From Ichthyosporea sp. XGB-2017a (lineage: Eukaryota > Opisthokonta > Ichthyosporea): DNA of 64,000 bases. The position numbers and the translations under genes were made by a program. The stretch spans positions 202,645-266,644 of the forward strand of contig PDIM01010328.1 in the NCBI GenBank assembly GCA_002811675.1. Direction: 5' to 3'. Within the stretch, counting starts at the first letter, position 1. Each line of letters starts with the position of its first letter. Below are positions 31,628 to 42,897 of the stretch, piece after piece. The notes beneath the pieces were generated by a model. That model did no database searches. It saw nothing but the letters and a program-made list of their open reading frames with translations, and was not told where the DNA came from.

Positions 31628-32265
31628 TTATCGGTTCCTATCCTTCAAATACTCAGCTATTGTTATGTGATAAACAGACGTTCTTAGTAACACAGATTCT
31701 CCTTGTGCATTAACCATTCTATACTCCTTTTCCAAAGTGCGCTTACCTAACTTTTCTATTGCCTCCGCAGCTACACTCGGGTACATATGCGAGTCATATG
31801 TCCCGATTACAATAAGATTCGGGGTGGCCACTGCTATAATCCCCCGTTTACCCTGAACATGTACAAAAGAGAAAAAAATGATGCATTCTATGTTGGCAAG
31901 TTGGTGCTAGGTTTGATAAGTTATTGCACATATGCTTACATCCTTTCCGTAAACGGCAGATGCGTCCGCTCTTATACACTTGTAACGCCTTTCCTGAAAA
32001 GTAAATCCAGTGCTTCTAAGTGTTTGCGAATCTTTAAAGCCATTGGCAATGTGAGAAATTTCTAAACTTCGAGGCTATTCGTCGACTGTTTGGTTAATAG
32101 CAGGTCCTTTATAGTTCTACTACCTTTTCAAGTGATACTTACAACAAAGCCTGGGGTACTCGCTCGCAAAGAAAAGTCTTTCCTACGCACCAGGGCAGCG
32201 TGTTGAATATGATCTGTGCTTATGAGGGCATCAAGTAAAAGGGAGTTAAGTTGAAGTTGGGACAT
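31628..32265 (-). CDS. PFN4: Profilin-4-like protein
   Basis: Exons 32265..32143, 32074..31940 and 31852..31628, all ending on codon boundaries, give 160 residues. N-terminal MSQLQLNSLLLDALIST and AALVRRKDFSLRASTPGF match the profilin-4 pattern, followed by ISHIANGFKD, the RRYKCIRADASAVYGKDGKRG strand pair and LIVIGTYDSHMYPSVAAEAIEKLG. A C-terminal extension of about 35 residues goes beyond the usual profilin end. Profilin-4 differs from classical profilins: the actin-binding face is poorly kept and it is associated with sperm and ciliary structures in animals. Phospholipid or formin-linked roles are more likely than monomer binding. Middle exon limits rest on a unique frame-compatible acceptor (GAATAG). 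The gene lies head-to-head with TBC1D32. Confidence 0.88.
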
Positions 32266-32920
32266 ATTTTTGAAAAGAGATATATGTATAGTTTGTAATA
32301 TGCATGCAGAGGCGACCAAAATTCTGATCTGGTTGAGAGTAGCTGGAATGGTGAATGGTTAGCTCTGGACACTTTCTGTGACTATAAATAAGGCTGTGGT
32401 TAAGGATCAAGAGCCCTGAATGTGTGGTTAATCAGGATCTGGTTAAAGAGAATTATACAATGCCACTGCAGTCTGTCCGCACCCTCCATTCCTCGCTCCA
32501 CTTTCCACAGAGGGTCGTACAATGCAGTATGCACAATAATGCACACAGCACAGGCATATACGTATACGTACCGGCTACAGATAAAATAAGGGAGAGAAAG
32601 GAATGTTGCCAGGGAAATTATTCTGCCCGAGGATTCTGCCCTCTTGAACGATGAATTACACAATACAATATTTTGGCACATATTAAGGGGTAGGGGTTTA
32701 CTCTAGGGCTGAGCTGGCCTTGGGCTCTGGAGAGTGAAGTACAGAGACTAGAGAGTCTCCCTCTAGCTAGCGCCTTGAGCAGTCTCCACACTAATCTATC
32801 CCCTTCCACATCCAACTACCAGCACAGAGCAGAGGATCGCCTCAGAAGGTCTGCAGCTACCTTCCGCATTACCAACTGGAATCCATCAAAATAGCGAGTT
32901 CATCCCAAAGACTGTGAGAT
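32266..32920. promoter_or_regulatory. Divergent promoter of the profilin and TBC1D32 genes
   Basis: 655 bp separate the two start codons. There is no coding frame with support. It contains a TACGTATACGTA palindromic stretch near 32561-32572. Confidence 0.45.
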
Positions 32921-35900
32921 ATGGCTGCCTATGAAAGAGAAGGTGGCGAGACTCCTCGACCTGATCAACAGGCCCGCATCGAGGAAGGGATTCGACAACT
33001 TGTGCTCAGACTGGTAGATTTTGCTACAAGTTCGGAATGTACACCAAATCAGTATCAAAGTTATGGTAGTAAGCTGGATATCCTGCAGTCGCATATTGAT
33101 AACTTGGAACGAGAAGATTCTAACTTTCATACATATCGCCTTATTAGAGCCATAAAACGCAAGATTTCTATAGCTCTCGATGATAAATTGAAAGGGGAAT
33201 TACGAAGGTATGAAATAGCGAATTTCAAGAAAAACATAGCTGCTATAACAAGTCCAGTCATCAAGAGCCTGAGCTCTTCAAGCGAATATTCATTGCTTCT
33301 TAATAGCGTTTTAGAGCAGACTCTTTATCCTTTGGAGATTGTACACGGAGAATTGAGAGAGGGAAAGCTAATGACTTTGGGGAGGGCTGGGAAGCATCGA
33401 CACCCGAATGCTTCGAATCAAGTCAGGGAGGAGTGGAAAGCAGGAAAACACTGTGCAGATCACGAAGACTTGTTGTCACGTAAGAGCGAATTTTCAAATG
33501 AAGACCACTCTCTCTATTCTCCATCATCACACACGACACTTGAGTCTTCATTAGAGTATCTTCCACCCCTGGAAGAATTAAAGGGGATTATTCATTTACT
33601 GAGAGGCGAAAAAGACGCAGATGCTGACATGACTGCTAGTTTGGGGAACAAGGGTGAATGTGAGAACCTCGAAGCAAGTATAAACTCTTCTAAAATATCA
33701 AAAGAGGCTTTATCAGAACAGCGGAGTGTAGCGCTTAAGTCTCTTGGGAAGTTCTCTTTAGGAGACTTAATATCCTCCGACAAATGGAATATCATTTTAA
33801 AAGAACTCAAGTTTTGCCTGGATGACAATAACGAATTTGTAGCCAAAGAGAGTTTGGCCTTTCACGACCGACTTTTCAATTCAGCGATACAGTCAAGTCA
33901 GATAACCAGTGATGTATATCTCAATATTGTCGATCATCTAACGAGTATATTTGCAAGTGAAGATACCAAGTATAGTTGTTTGAAAGGAGAAGTGATGGGC
34001 GAACTTCAGATTTCGGGGGAAAAAACCAGAAGCCGAATGTGCCTAGACTCCACCCTACCACTTGTTCGTCAAACTTTAGAACAGTTTAAAGTATTTAATA
34101 AGTTTCAGAAGGCTCTCCCATCGTGCTGGCTGCGATACCCGGAGAAATTGCTGCTTGAAGTCATTGAAGCTACGTTTAAGCTGTTTTCCTCGTCGGCTAA
34201 TACTGTTGGGAGCCTGTCATCTTTACATTTTGTGTCTCTTGTTGATCCCAACGCAGATTGGTTCGCCAAATGGATGCATGGTAATTTTGGTAGGATGTAC
34301 GTTCTGAATGTAATTGGACAAGAAGGAACTGGCTGGATTACAGACATTTGCTGGACTACCCTTAATTTCTCCTGCCTCCACCGAACAATGTCTCAAAACG
34401 GCTCCTCGAAATCTTCGACCCATCAAGTACGTTCAGCCAATACCTCCTTAAGAAACAGTTCAGATACAAGGAGAAGCAAAACCTCAGGGACTCAAGAGAG
34501 AAAACGGAAACTAATTTACTCTCAAAACCAGATTGACTATATTCGATTTGTGCATTGTATTAATGTGTGTGGAAATCTCTTGAGGTATTCTCGAGGTAGA
34601 GCCCTTTTCCCTGTAAAGTTTTCCTACATTCCTTCTCTGCTAAAGCATTACGGTGGGCACAAAGATGACGTGTCTAGCAATGGCATTGTTATGTCAGTTA
34701 CTGGGATGCTCCTGACTCTGATTAGGTTAATGTTTGCATTTGATAAGTGCAATCACTTACTCAACTCTACCAGTGTTTACACCACTTACAATAGCGAGAC
34801 CATTAAAAATGCGTCAAAATATGGTAAAGATGACAAAGGCATGAACATTACATGCGTTCTAGCGTCCATTTTGCGTTTATTAGCTTCCGGGGATCAATCG
34901 TGCAGGGAGACAATTTGTGAAGCTGGGATTTTGAACGCCTTAATCGAACCTTTAAAGATTCATTTGGACTCAATTTCCGTTGAAAAGCCAACCCATACTA
35001 AGTTGGCAACAAACCAAGAATCAATAGTGAGCGCCACACTTCTCATTAATATAGCCGATATTCTTGCAATACTCGCCAGCACACCAAATGGAAGACAAAG
35101 TCTGCTTTTCGGGATTGAAAGAAGTCAGGTTAACAAAGAAAAGAGCTTTAGTTCCAAGACCATGTCTATCGGATCTGTATATGAACCAGGCAAGGTGACT
35201 GATACACCTGCGTTTGTAATTGCCACATATGTTTGTAGAGCCATTGAAGGAGTACTATCTGAAACTAACGCGAAAACAAAAGCCCAAAAGAATACTGTTC
35301 CGTGCGAAGTAATATCCGCGTATATGTTTGTTTGTAGACAACTATATAATACATGTGAAGGAATTTCTATGCTGAGCCATTTTCAGCTTTCTTACCTCTT
35401 TTCAAAGGCACTGAAGACATCTCGTAGTAGGCTGAGCAGGGGGGGCGGTAGAACATGTGGACCTAATGGAGGACAACCCCAAAGCCGTCAGAAACAAAAG
35501 TTATCGAGGAACAAACAAGTACAGAAGCTGCCTGGCTCAGGTATTTTTAATCGCATGGAACGATGGCATGATAAGCTCATAGATAATTTACTGAGTTTTG
35601 CATCTACTCCCAGGGGCGTAGTACAATTAATAGCAACTGGGTGCTTAGAGGAATGTGTATCGTACATGTGCGAAAGGTACACGGCTAATATGCAAGTTAG
35701 CCGATGTGAAAATTACGGCTATGGTGTGATGGTGAGCCGAATAGCATCTGTACTGCCTGGCCTCTTGGCATTAAATCAAACGGGATTTATTGCGACATTT
35801 GTAGACGACGTGTGGAATTATTTGGAAGGCGATCCTACCATCTTGTCTAAGAGATGCTCTCGGAATGGTTTTTGTGAAGATCAGTCCACTGAAGATCAAG

Positions 35901-38060
35901 TGCGGACCAAAGTCCTGAACAACATATCCAAAGCAGTTTTTTCATTTTCGGCACTAAATTCCTTGTTAGTGACAGAGACGGAGGGGTTTACGCATTTTTT
36001 CAATGGAAGAAGAACCGTTTGTGATCTAATTCGAAAATTGCTGTTTCTCCCTGCCGCTGACGAAGAGAAAAAAAGTCAGGAATGCATCCCGAATAATCCT
36101 GAAGAGTCACATCTTATAGGATTAGAGTTATTAGGGCTGACCACGTCTTGCTTAGACACATTGCTCTTATTTGAAGCAAAATTTGGCATTACAGACCACT
36201 TACTTGGCCTTCAGTTTGATTATATGATTTTTACGGATGAATATTATCGCTATTCTGAAACTCATCAGGTTACTGAAAAATTTGATATAGAGTCAGAGCA
36301 CGGATGCCGAGAAAATGTAGGTAGTAAATCTCAGAATAATCATGATATCGAAGATGAAAGCGTGTGCAAAAGCGAGGACGCAGCTATTACCAATGATGAA
36401 GAAGGGCTGAGCTTACCAACGCCGTACATTGTTCCAGGTAATCCCTATGACTTCCAGTTGGGCTACATGGTAGACGATAATTCCTTAGCAAGAAACCGAC
36501 TTTTGATCAAAATGGGGATACTTGGGGGCGAAAATGAAAAGTATGTTCCTCCCAAAGATTTAAATGATTTTGATCCTTGTAATGTAATGTCTGAAGCTGT
36601 GGACTTTCCTCTCTTTTCAAGATATCCCATTCCAAACACATACACAAAAGATCTGAATGGCTTTAAAAACATGCTAACTGTGAATGAGCTTGGTCTCTTT
36701 GAAGAAAAGAGCGCATTTGAAGCATCATCTATGGAGCTTCTCCGTCTTATTTGGAAGCGTAACCCAGTAGAATGTGATGAAGCTCTTGATTTTCTTTCCG
36801 ATTGTGGCAATTCATTTGCTGTCTCTGTGAGAAGAGCGTCTGTGATCGAAGATAAAAGAAGGGATTCTCTTGGAGAAAGAAATTCAACAAATGTTTCAGG
36901 TGAAGAGGTTGAAAAGGCAAAAGATGGTGGTCCTATGGAAGAAAGTGAATTGCGATTGGTGTCTCGAACCATTCCCTTACTTTTGCAAAGGTTTTCAAAT
37001 ATATACAAGCAAGCAATGAAAAATGAAAATCTTTCAGTTGAAAAAATCCATCTGAGATTTCCAAAGAGTATTTTTCCGAGTTGGAGTATTTGTGGCTTAA
37101 ATCCTAAAGTTACGAATGCTCGAGATGTTACAAAATTTCTTCAAACTGAAGATTTAATTGCGATTAATTTAATTACTTCTTATGCCAAGAACCTCAAGAA
37201 AGTACCAAATTATTCTGAGCTAACATTAGCCAAAGATCGGCAGACATTTTCCAGAATGAACGTCATACCAGAGTACTCGAAGCATATAGAAGAATTTGAA
37301 GATAATGAAGTGACTTTTGCCAATAATCTTGCACTGCTAATTTTTAATGTTCGCCAAGCTATTGTTGCTTCTCCACTTTTTTGCGATAGGCAGTCTTATG
37401 AAGGGTTTGACTGGTTTACTGCTGTCATTTTTACGATATTTGAAGGTAGATTGAGTATTTCGTGGAGTTTTCTTTCAACCTTTATGTGTCATTTTGGCTC
37501 GGCATATGTATGGCCGTATAGGTAAGCTTCTTTTGTATTTTTATTGTTCTTTATCACGGTGCTAAAGGTGCTAACATGGACGCTGATAACTTTGTAGGAT
37601 CGCTGCTTCTAGCCAAAAAGAGATGCCTTTTCCAATACCAATTGGCGTAGTACACCCGTTGCTCTACAAGACTATACACTGCATAGAAACTATTCTTTGC
37701 AAAGAGCTTCCACTAGTCGCTTCTGCATTCCGAGTTTCCGGGTTGGCACCAGCACAGATAGCTACTCAATGGGTTCGCCAATGTTTCATTAATTTCCTCG
37801 AGTGGAGAGACATTGAGCTCTATATATCATTGTCAGTTCTGCAAGGAGTCGACTACCAAGTTTACTTTTGCCTTGCAGTTATTCGCCACATTCAGAAGGA
37901 AATCCTCCAGCATGCTCAAACTCAAGATCTTGTATTTTTCTTGAGAACGGAGCCTATAAAAGGATTCAATGGATATAAAGAAATTGTCTTTATGCAAAGG
38001 TTAGCAGATAAGTATCGAGCATCTGTGTTAGACATTCTGTTCGACTATGAAAATGCCTGA
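32921..38060 (+). CDS. TBC1D32: TBC1D32/BROMI (broad-minded) homologue
   Basis: Exons 32921..37521 and 37598..38060 give 1687 residues, longer than animal BROMI (about 1250). The first 80 residues hold the HIDNLEREDSNFHTYRLIR helix; Ser/Lys-rich linkers alternate with helical repeats of the armadillo kind. Resemblance to BROMI is strongest at LPSCWLRYPEKLLLEVIEAT, LVDPNADWFAKWMHGNFGR and YIRFVHCINVCGNLL followed by RGRALFPVKF. The C-terminal 250 residues, split by the only intron, correspond to the degenerate Rab-GAP TBC-like part; the catalytic Arg/Gln fingers are not evident, so GAP activity is doubtful. BROMI, with CCRK/CDK20 and FAM149B1, controls ciliary length, axoneme-membrane attachment and hedgehog signalling in animals. 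Its presence is a marker for a ciliated or flagellated cell. Charged insertions around 1150-1240 and 1370-1420 seem lineage-specific. Confidence 0.9.
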
Positions 38061-38764
38061 ATAGATTTGGTTTGGTAATAAAGCCGTGTTAAAATTCTGT
38101 TTTAAGGACTTATTCTTTTGGAACTCGTTCTGTATTAATATTGGGTAAAGGCTTTGATTTTTTTTTTTAAAAAAAAAGTAGAATCTAATTCTGCACGGTT
38201 AGTATGCTGTTATGCGCAAGTCAGTGCATTCAGACTGCACCCTGCTCAAAACTCACCACATAATAGTTGGGGCCAGCTGGGCTGGTGCCTAATTGGGGCT
38301 TTGGACTTTAGTGTTGGGAGAATTGGCCGTTGCTATGGGGAAGGCGGTGAATAATAAAAGTGTTTACAAACCAAGAGTCATATGGTCAGTGGTGATTTCG
38401 GTATAGAAATTGCCATTTTGCCAGAACATGGGGAGGGTTAGGGTAATATCATTCATAATTTCCTTTCAAAGTTTCAGTGTAGACTGCATTTTTCTCATTC
38501 CGGCGAGACTAAAACAACCAAACTTGGGAACTCCTATCCCCAATCCCCAATCTAATGGCAAGGCGTTTTAAGATTATCATCGAACCCCATCCAAACCCAT
38601 AATACATTGATCTAGCACCTCAGCTAGAGGGATTAAATTTCTTACGTACCAAGCATTACCATTTACCGAATACCGTTATTGGAGGCACACATACTTCTCT
38701 CCGATACATATCTGTTAAACCCCAAAGTTATCCTCTGCAACTCTACTTGTTATCACTCTCAAGA
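38061..38764. other. Intergenic; T12/A10 hairpin and telo-box-like motif
   Basis: After the poly(A) signal lies a T-run followed directly by an A-run (38157-38178), able to fold into a hairpin. A GAGGGTTAGGGTAA element is near 38433-38446, about 325 bp before the next ATG. No gene seen. Confidence 0.45.
38077..38082 (+). terminator. AATAAA poly(A) signal of TBC1D32
   Basis: A hexamer 17 bp after the stop codon. Confidence 0.6.
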
Positions 38765-39325
38765 ATGCTGATAAAAAAAAGCTGGAGCTGTTCTTCTCCG
38801 CTGCTCACATTAGCAATTGTTGTTTTACTCCTGTGGGCTTCTGCGGGCTTTAGTGAGGCCAACAAAGTGCCTGATGAATATTCAACAAGATATAATTATG
38901 AGGATTCCGATGCATTAGAAGGGTCTGGACGGTTAACAAGAAGGGAATTTGAACTTTGGAGCCGCTTCAAGAGCGCCTTTCATTGCCTATTTAGCTACAA
39001 CAACATGAAAACCACATTTGAAACACAGCGTACATTGTTACTTGGAGCACTGGCTGTTTGGGGAGTATGTCTTTATTTCTTCGTATACAAGAAGTTAATT
39101 CAAAATCAAATGCAAGTATACCTGGCTCTCCTGATTATATTATTGGGCATGTTCGGACTTTACATGGTAGTAAAGAAGGGCGCCAGTTGTGAATTTGTTC
39201 AAAATTCATTAGAAAGTACTTCAGATCTTATTAGCTCAGGCACAGCCAAGCTGCAGCAAAGCAAGCACAATGCACAGCTAATTAAGCAATTACTGGAAGG
39301 ACAGAGTGCCTCTAACAAATCGTAA
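38765..39325 (+). CDS. Small membrane protein with signal sequence, unknown family
   Basis: A single exon of 186 residues, starting at the first ATG (MLIKKSWSCSS). Residues 12-30 form a signal peptide or first TM (LLTLAIVVLLLWASAGFSEA). A polar segment with an RREFELWSRFKSAFHCLF amphipathic stretch follows, then two adjacent TM helices (LLLGALAVWGVCLYFFVY and MQVYLALLIILLGMFGLYMVV) joined by a four- to eight-residue turn, and a Ser/Gln/Lys-rich cytosolic or lumenal tail. This topology resembles small ER or Golgi adaptor proteins, but I recognise no motif. Its poly(A) signal is at 39714. Confidence 0.65.
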   Translation: MLIKKSWSCSSPLLTLAIVVLLLWASAGFSEANKVPDEYSTRYNYEDSDALEGSGRLTRREFELWSRFKSAFHCLFSYNNMKTTFETQRTLLLGALAVWGVCLYFFVYKKLIQNQMQVYLALLIILLGMFGLYMVVKKGASCEFVQNSLESTSDLISSGTAKLQQSKHNAQLIKQLLEGQSASNKS

Positions 39326-39713
39326 GATCAGGAGCTGTAAGGATTTCGGCTTGCACACTTGCAGCAGAGGAAGCCGAGGAACGGAGAGCTTTTGCTGTTT
39401 TGCTCTTCTGATATTTGTCTTCTTATTCTTTGTGGCCTTACCCCGTGCTCTTCTCTATCTTCCAATAAGCACTTCCCTTCCTTGCAACACCAAAAAGTAG
39501 CTCCCGTCTCCGTCTCCAGCCCCTTTCACCAACCAGCACAACAAGACCCCAGTCCCTGATATTTAATCCAGTGCAGAGTGTACCACCCTTTGGTATCCAG
39601 ATTCCAGTGTCTCTGTGGAATTTACTTTGTGATTGTTTCCTGTAAAATATCCTCAGCGTCCTGGGCTCTGTGGACTGTGTCCCTGTGACTACTGACTACC
39701 TCTCGGAATTTAC

Positions 39714-39719
39714 AATAAA
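39714..39719 (+). terminator. AATAAA poly(A) signal of the small membrane protein gene
   Basis: A hexamer 389 bp after the stop at 39325; the long 3' UTR and the next promoter share 39326-39881, where no other gene is seen. Confidence 0.45.
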
Positions 39720-39881
39720 GAAGCGTTAGAGATTTCAATGACTGTTGCGTCGGTGGTTAGGTGTACTGTTCAGTTAAGTTTAACCTCCGCCTCAGTCCCT
39801 CCACATGTCACTCGCGCCTTTCTTTGTCTGGTCACATCGGTTTAAATTACCAAAGCAAAACTACCCTTCTTCAAAGAACAA

Positions 39882-41256
39882 ATGTGTGGAAGAACTGCAT
39901 TGCTCCTGGTAAGTTTGAATTTGCCTACCTAGATCCAGTTATGTGCGCAGTTCGCAGAGAAACTGCTCGGCAAATCTCACTGCCCATTACAAAAATATAT
40001 TCGGTTGCCAACCTTTTCTTTTCTATTGTATGTATTCATGCGCGTCAATCCCTGTTTCTAGGATGAGGATGAGGTAGAAGAGTTTGCTTTTCCGTACAGC
40101 AGAGGAAGATGGCAAGGAAGAGAGCTTTACAGACCTTCGTACAATGTGTGTCCTGGGAGGTATCAGCCAGTGATTGCTTTATGCCGAGATGGATCAACTA
40201 CGAAACATCTTTCTAGGTCCTTGTACAGCATGGTAGGAAACTGTCCATTCGAAAATTGGAGTGTTAACGAAAATTTAGTTTGTCTTTGAATGGTTACTTA
40301 TGCAGTAAATGTACTTTATGACCATTTTTTTTTTGATCTAGAAATGGGGTTTAGTGCCGCATTGGACAAAAGGGCCTGTTGATTATGGCACTCTTCTAAA
40401 AACTATTAACGCAAGGGGCGAAACAATATCAACAAAACCAACTTTCCGCCCCCTTGTTGATGGGAAGAGGTGCACTGTGTTGTGCAATGGGTTTATTGAA
40501 TGGGCACACGAAGGGAAATTGAAAATACCATATTATGTACAGCACGAAGACGGCAGACCGATGGCTCTGGGGGGGTTGTATAGTGTTCGAAAAGTAGAAG
40601 ATGGCAAAACAGAGTACACGTATACCATCATTACCACACCGCCATGCAAACAGATTGAATGGTTGCACGATCGCATGCCATTTATTTTGTCCTCGCAAGA
40701 AGACATTGATAAATGGCTCGGCTTAAGTGTTGTAGACGATGATGGCAAAAATGTGAAATATGAAAGCGTAAAGGAAATGATTAATCCTTTTTCAGGAAAA
40801 CTGAAATTCACAGAGATCAGCAGGGACATCAATAGTGTAAAAAACGATTCACCTTCTTGTCTTAAACCAGTGGACGAACAACCTAAGCTAATGTCATTCT
40901 TTGGGGCGTCGGCTGGCTCTCGCCAAAGTTCTCCCAAAAACAAAAATACAGCAGAAAGAAGGGCTTTTAAAGGAAAAGCGGAAGGGTCTATTGTAGACGG
41001 TGCTCTTGAAGTCAAAAGAACTTCTATAGGCAACGTAACTCATCCCAGTCAGCTTGCTGAATCTGAAACAAAGGTTAAAAAAGAAACAAAAGGCTCACAG
41101 AACAATCTTATCTCCCCTTCCGCTGCCAAAAGAAAGCTGGAGAGGCCCAGAGGACAGACCTCAATAGCTTCGTTTCTCACTATTAGTCCGAAGAAAGAGA
41201 ATCAGACAGAGAAAGAAAGCTTGTCTTCCCAGCCTTCCAAGCGCAACAAAGTGTAG
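39882..41256 (+). CDS. HMCES: HMCES/SRAP abasic-site shield protein with two PIP-box-like motifs
   Basis: Exons 39882..39908 (27 nt), 40062..40232 and 40342..41256 give 370 residues. The spliced start is MCGRTALLL, which exposes Cys2, the residue that covalently traps abasic sites after Met removal. YRPSYNVCPG, MKWGLVPHW, the catalytic Asn in TINARGET, the Glu in LCNGFIEW and the His in LHDRMPFIL complete the SRAP active site. HMCES protects abasic sites in single-stranded DNA at replication forks. The C-terminal 130 residues are basic and disordered and hold two PCNA-box-like motifs, QPKLMSFF at about 262-269 and QTSIASFL at about 342-349. Human HMCES has one. The first exon is placed by its exact match to the family start. 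An AATAAA pair follows at 41308 and 41318. Confidence 0.93.
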
Positions 41257-41307
41257 CGTTGCTGTTAAGCCCGTTATTTCCGCAAAGATACCTTCGCCCG
41301 CATGCAA

Positions 41308-41323
41308 AATAAAGAGCAATAAA
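41308..41323 (+). terminator. Two AATAAA poly(A) signals of HMCES
   Basis: Hexamers at 41308-41313 and 41318-41323, 52 and 62 bp after the stop. The rest of 41257-41681 shows no gene and is presumably the promoter or 5' UTR of the phosphatase gene. Confidence 0.6.
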
Positions 41324-41681
41324 TTATTAAGTTATGGTAACGTGCGAAATGGTGTTTGAGGCTGGTGCCGGGGAAGAACATGAAGCCTTTTGGAGTGTCC
41401 GCGCGCTATGAGCTTCTTTGGATGTCGTCTTGTTCTTTGGCTCACAGAGACAGTACTCGTAGAGCGTATTGTGAGTAACGCGCTGAGCACTGTGATAGGG
41501 TTGGGACTTGGGAGAAGAGTCCCTGCCCGCCTTGGGAGTTGGGGCACCTTACTTCGGTTGAGGACCACCAAACAGCCAGACATTTTAGGCCTGCAAGTGC
41601 GGAAAGGCGAGTGGTAGGATTATCAGAAAGTTTGAACCGCGATTCACCGAAACTTACTAAATTTACAGTGACTTGGAACAT

Positions 41682-42593
41682 ATGGGGAATGGCATGTGCA
41701 AGATTATGCCGGGGGTGTATTGCGGCAATATGCGAGGTGAGTGGTTAGCTCCTTCAAATCGTTCTGCTGAGGTATTTTGTGCATACTTCGTTATTCAATT
41801 TGCTAATCATTATTTTGGTTCGCTTTAGATGCGGCTGATAAAGAGCAACTCACAGGGAATGGAATCACACACATTTTAAGTGTGCTACAGGAATCCGGGG
41901 AAGAAAAAGAGGTTTGTTTGTAGCGCAACTTTGTGGTTGTGAAGTAATTAACAATCCCGATGCTTATTCTATAGTTAGTTCGAAAAAATATCGTACAAAC
42001 GAATTAGTGTCATGGATGCAAAGACGGAAAATTTGTAAGTAAGGATGGTTTGACGAGGAGTTTTGATTTCGATGTGTTGTAGCTAATGCTTCCCGGGCAG
42101 ATGCCAGTACTTTAAGGAGACCACAGAATGGATACACAATGCGCGTATGGCCGGGGGATCTGTGCTGATACACTGGTAAGTCTGCCTGCAGCGTATTGTT
42201 GAAAAAGAAAAGCTATAGATTGACGCGGAGATTAACTGAATGGTGGTTCGAAATAGCATGGCAGGAATATCGCGGAGCAGTACGATTACAGCAGCCTACA
42301 TTCTGGCGCTACTGGAAGGTAATGTATCCTCGGAAACAGCCATTGGCATAATCCGCCTGAGTCGAGATTGTGTTAGCCCCAACTCCGGGTTTCGAGAGCA
42401 GCTTGGGATGTACTCTGTAAGCAGAGAGCTACAGGAAATGCGTGGTTGGGTGGGGTTAGTGAGCAGCGAGGATTATCTGAATGGGGATCGGGAATACCTT
42501 AGGGGTTGTATAAAAACACTGGCTGAGGCGGAGGCGAGGTCGTCTGAAGGACATTACTCTTCGGACGGGAGGGTGTCCAAGTTCTCGCAGTGA
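41682..42593 (+). CDS. DUSP22: DUSP22/JKAP-type atypical dual-specificity phosphatase
   Basis: Five exons, 41682..41736, 41829..41911, 41979..42034, 42101..42175 and 42257..42593, give 201 residues. The start MGNGMCKIMPGVYCGNMRDA is the DUSP22/DUSP15 signature, with a Gly2 N-myristoylation site. GITHILSV, the general-acid loop VMDAKTENLCQYF and WIHNARMAGGSVLIHC follow. The catalytic P-loop HCMAGISRSST is rebuilt across the last intron: Cys from exon 4, AGISR from exon 5. The motif SPNSGFREQL is also typical. It removes phosphate from phosphotyrosine or threonine at membranes; in animals it regulates JNK and focal-adhesion signalling. The C-terminal 55 residues are unlike animal DUSP22. Exon 2 uses a weak donor (GTTTGT), and exon 3 uses the second of two close AG sites because the first would leave an in-frame TAG. 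Confidence 0.9.
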
Positions 42594-42897
42594 AGCTGGT
42601 TAAGGAGAGTGAGAGGTGGTCTACACAGACCAAGTCGATACAGGCAATATTATATTGCGTGCACGTGATAGGGAAATAAATCCAAGGGGCAAGGATATCT
42701 AGAATAAGTCTGCCACTGGAATTCAAATAAAAGGCATGTACAAGAAAGAATAGGGGGCGTGGACTGTAGAGGCATGGCTGCCAGAGAGGTCTGCGAGGAC
42801 TTTGATTTACTTGTTTGTTTGCAAATCTCTCACTCGCAGAGCTTGGCTATTCTGCTTTAGTCTGAGGTAAGGAAGGTCCTTCGCACACGTGGGGGTA
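42594..42897. other. Intergenic between DUSP22 and the FUSC-like gene
   Basis: No gene. A CTGAG|GTAAGG sequence at about 42862-42872 could be the donor of a 5' untranslated exon of the next gene. Confidence 0.35.

Noticed and set aside
39930-40010. Extra HMCES exon with ATG TGC GCA (reading MCAVRRETAR)
   Set aside because: Including it breaks the frame, while direct splicing of 39908 to 40062 gives MCGRTALLL and the normal spacing to YRPSYN.
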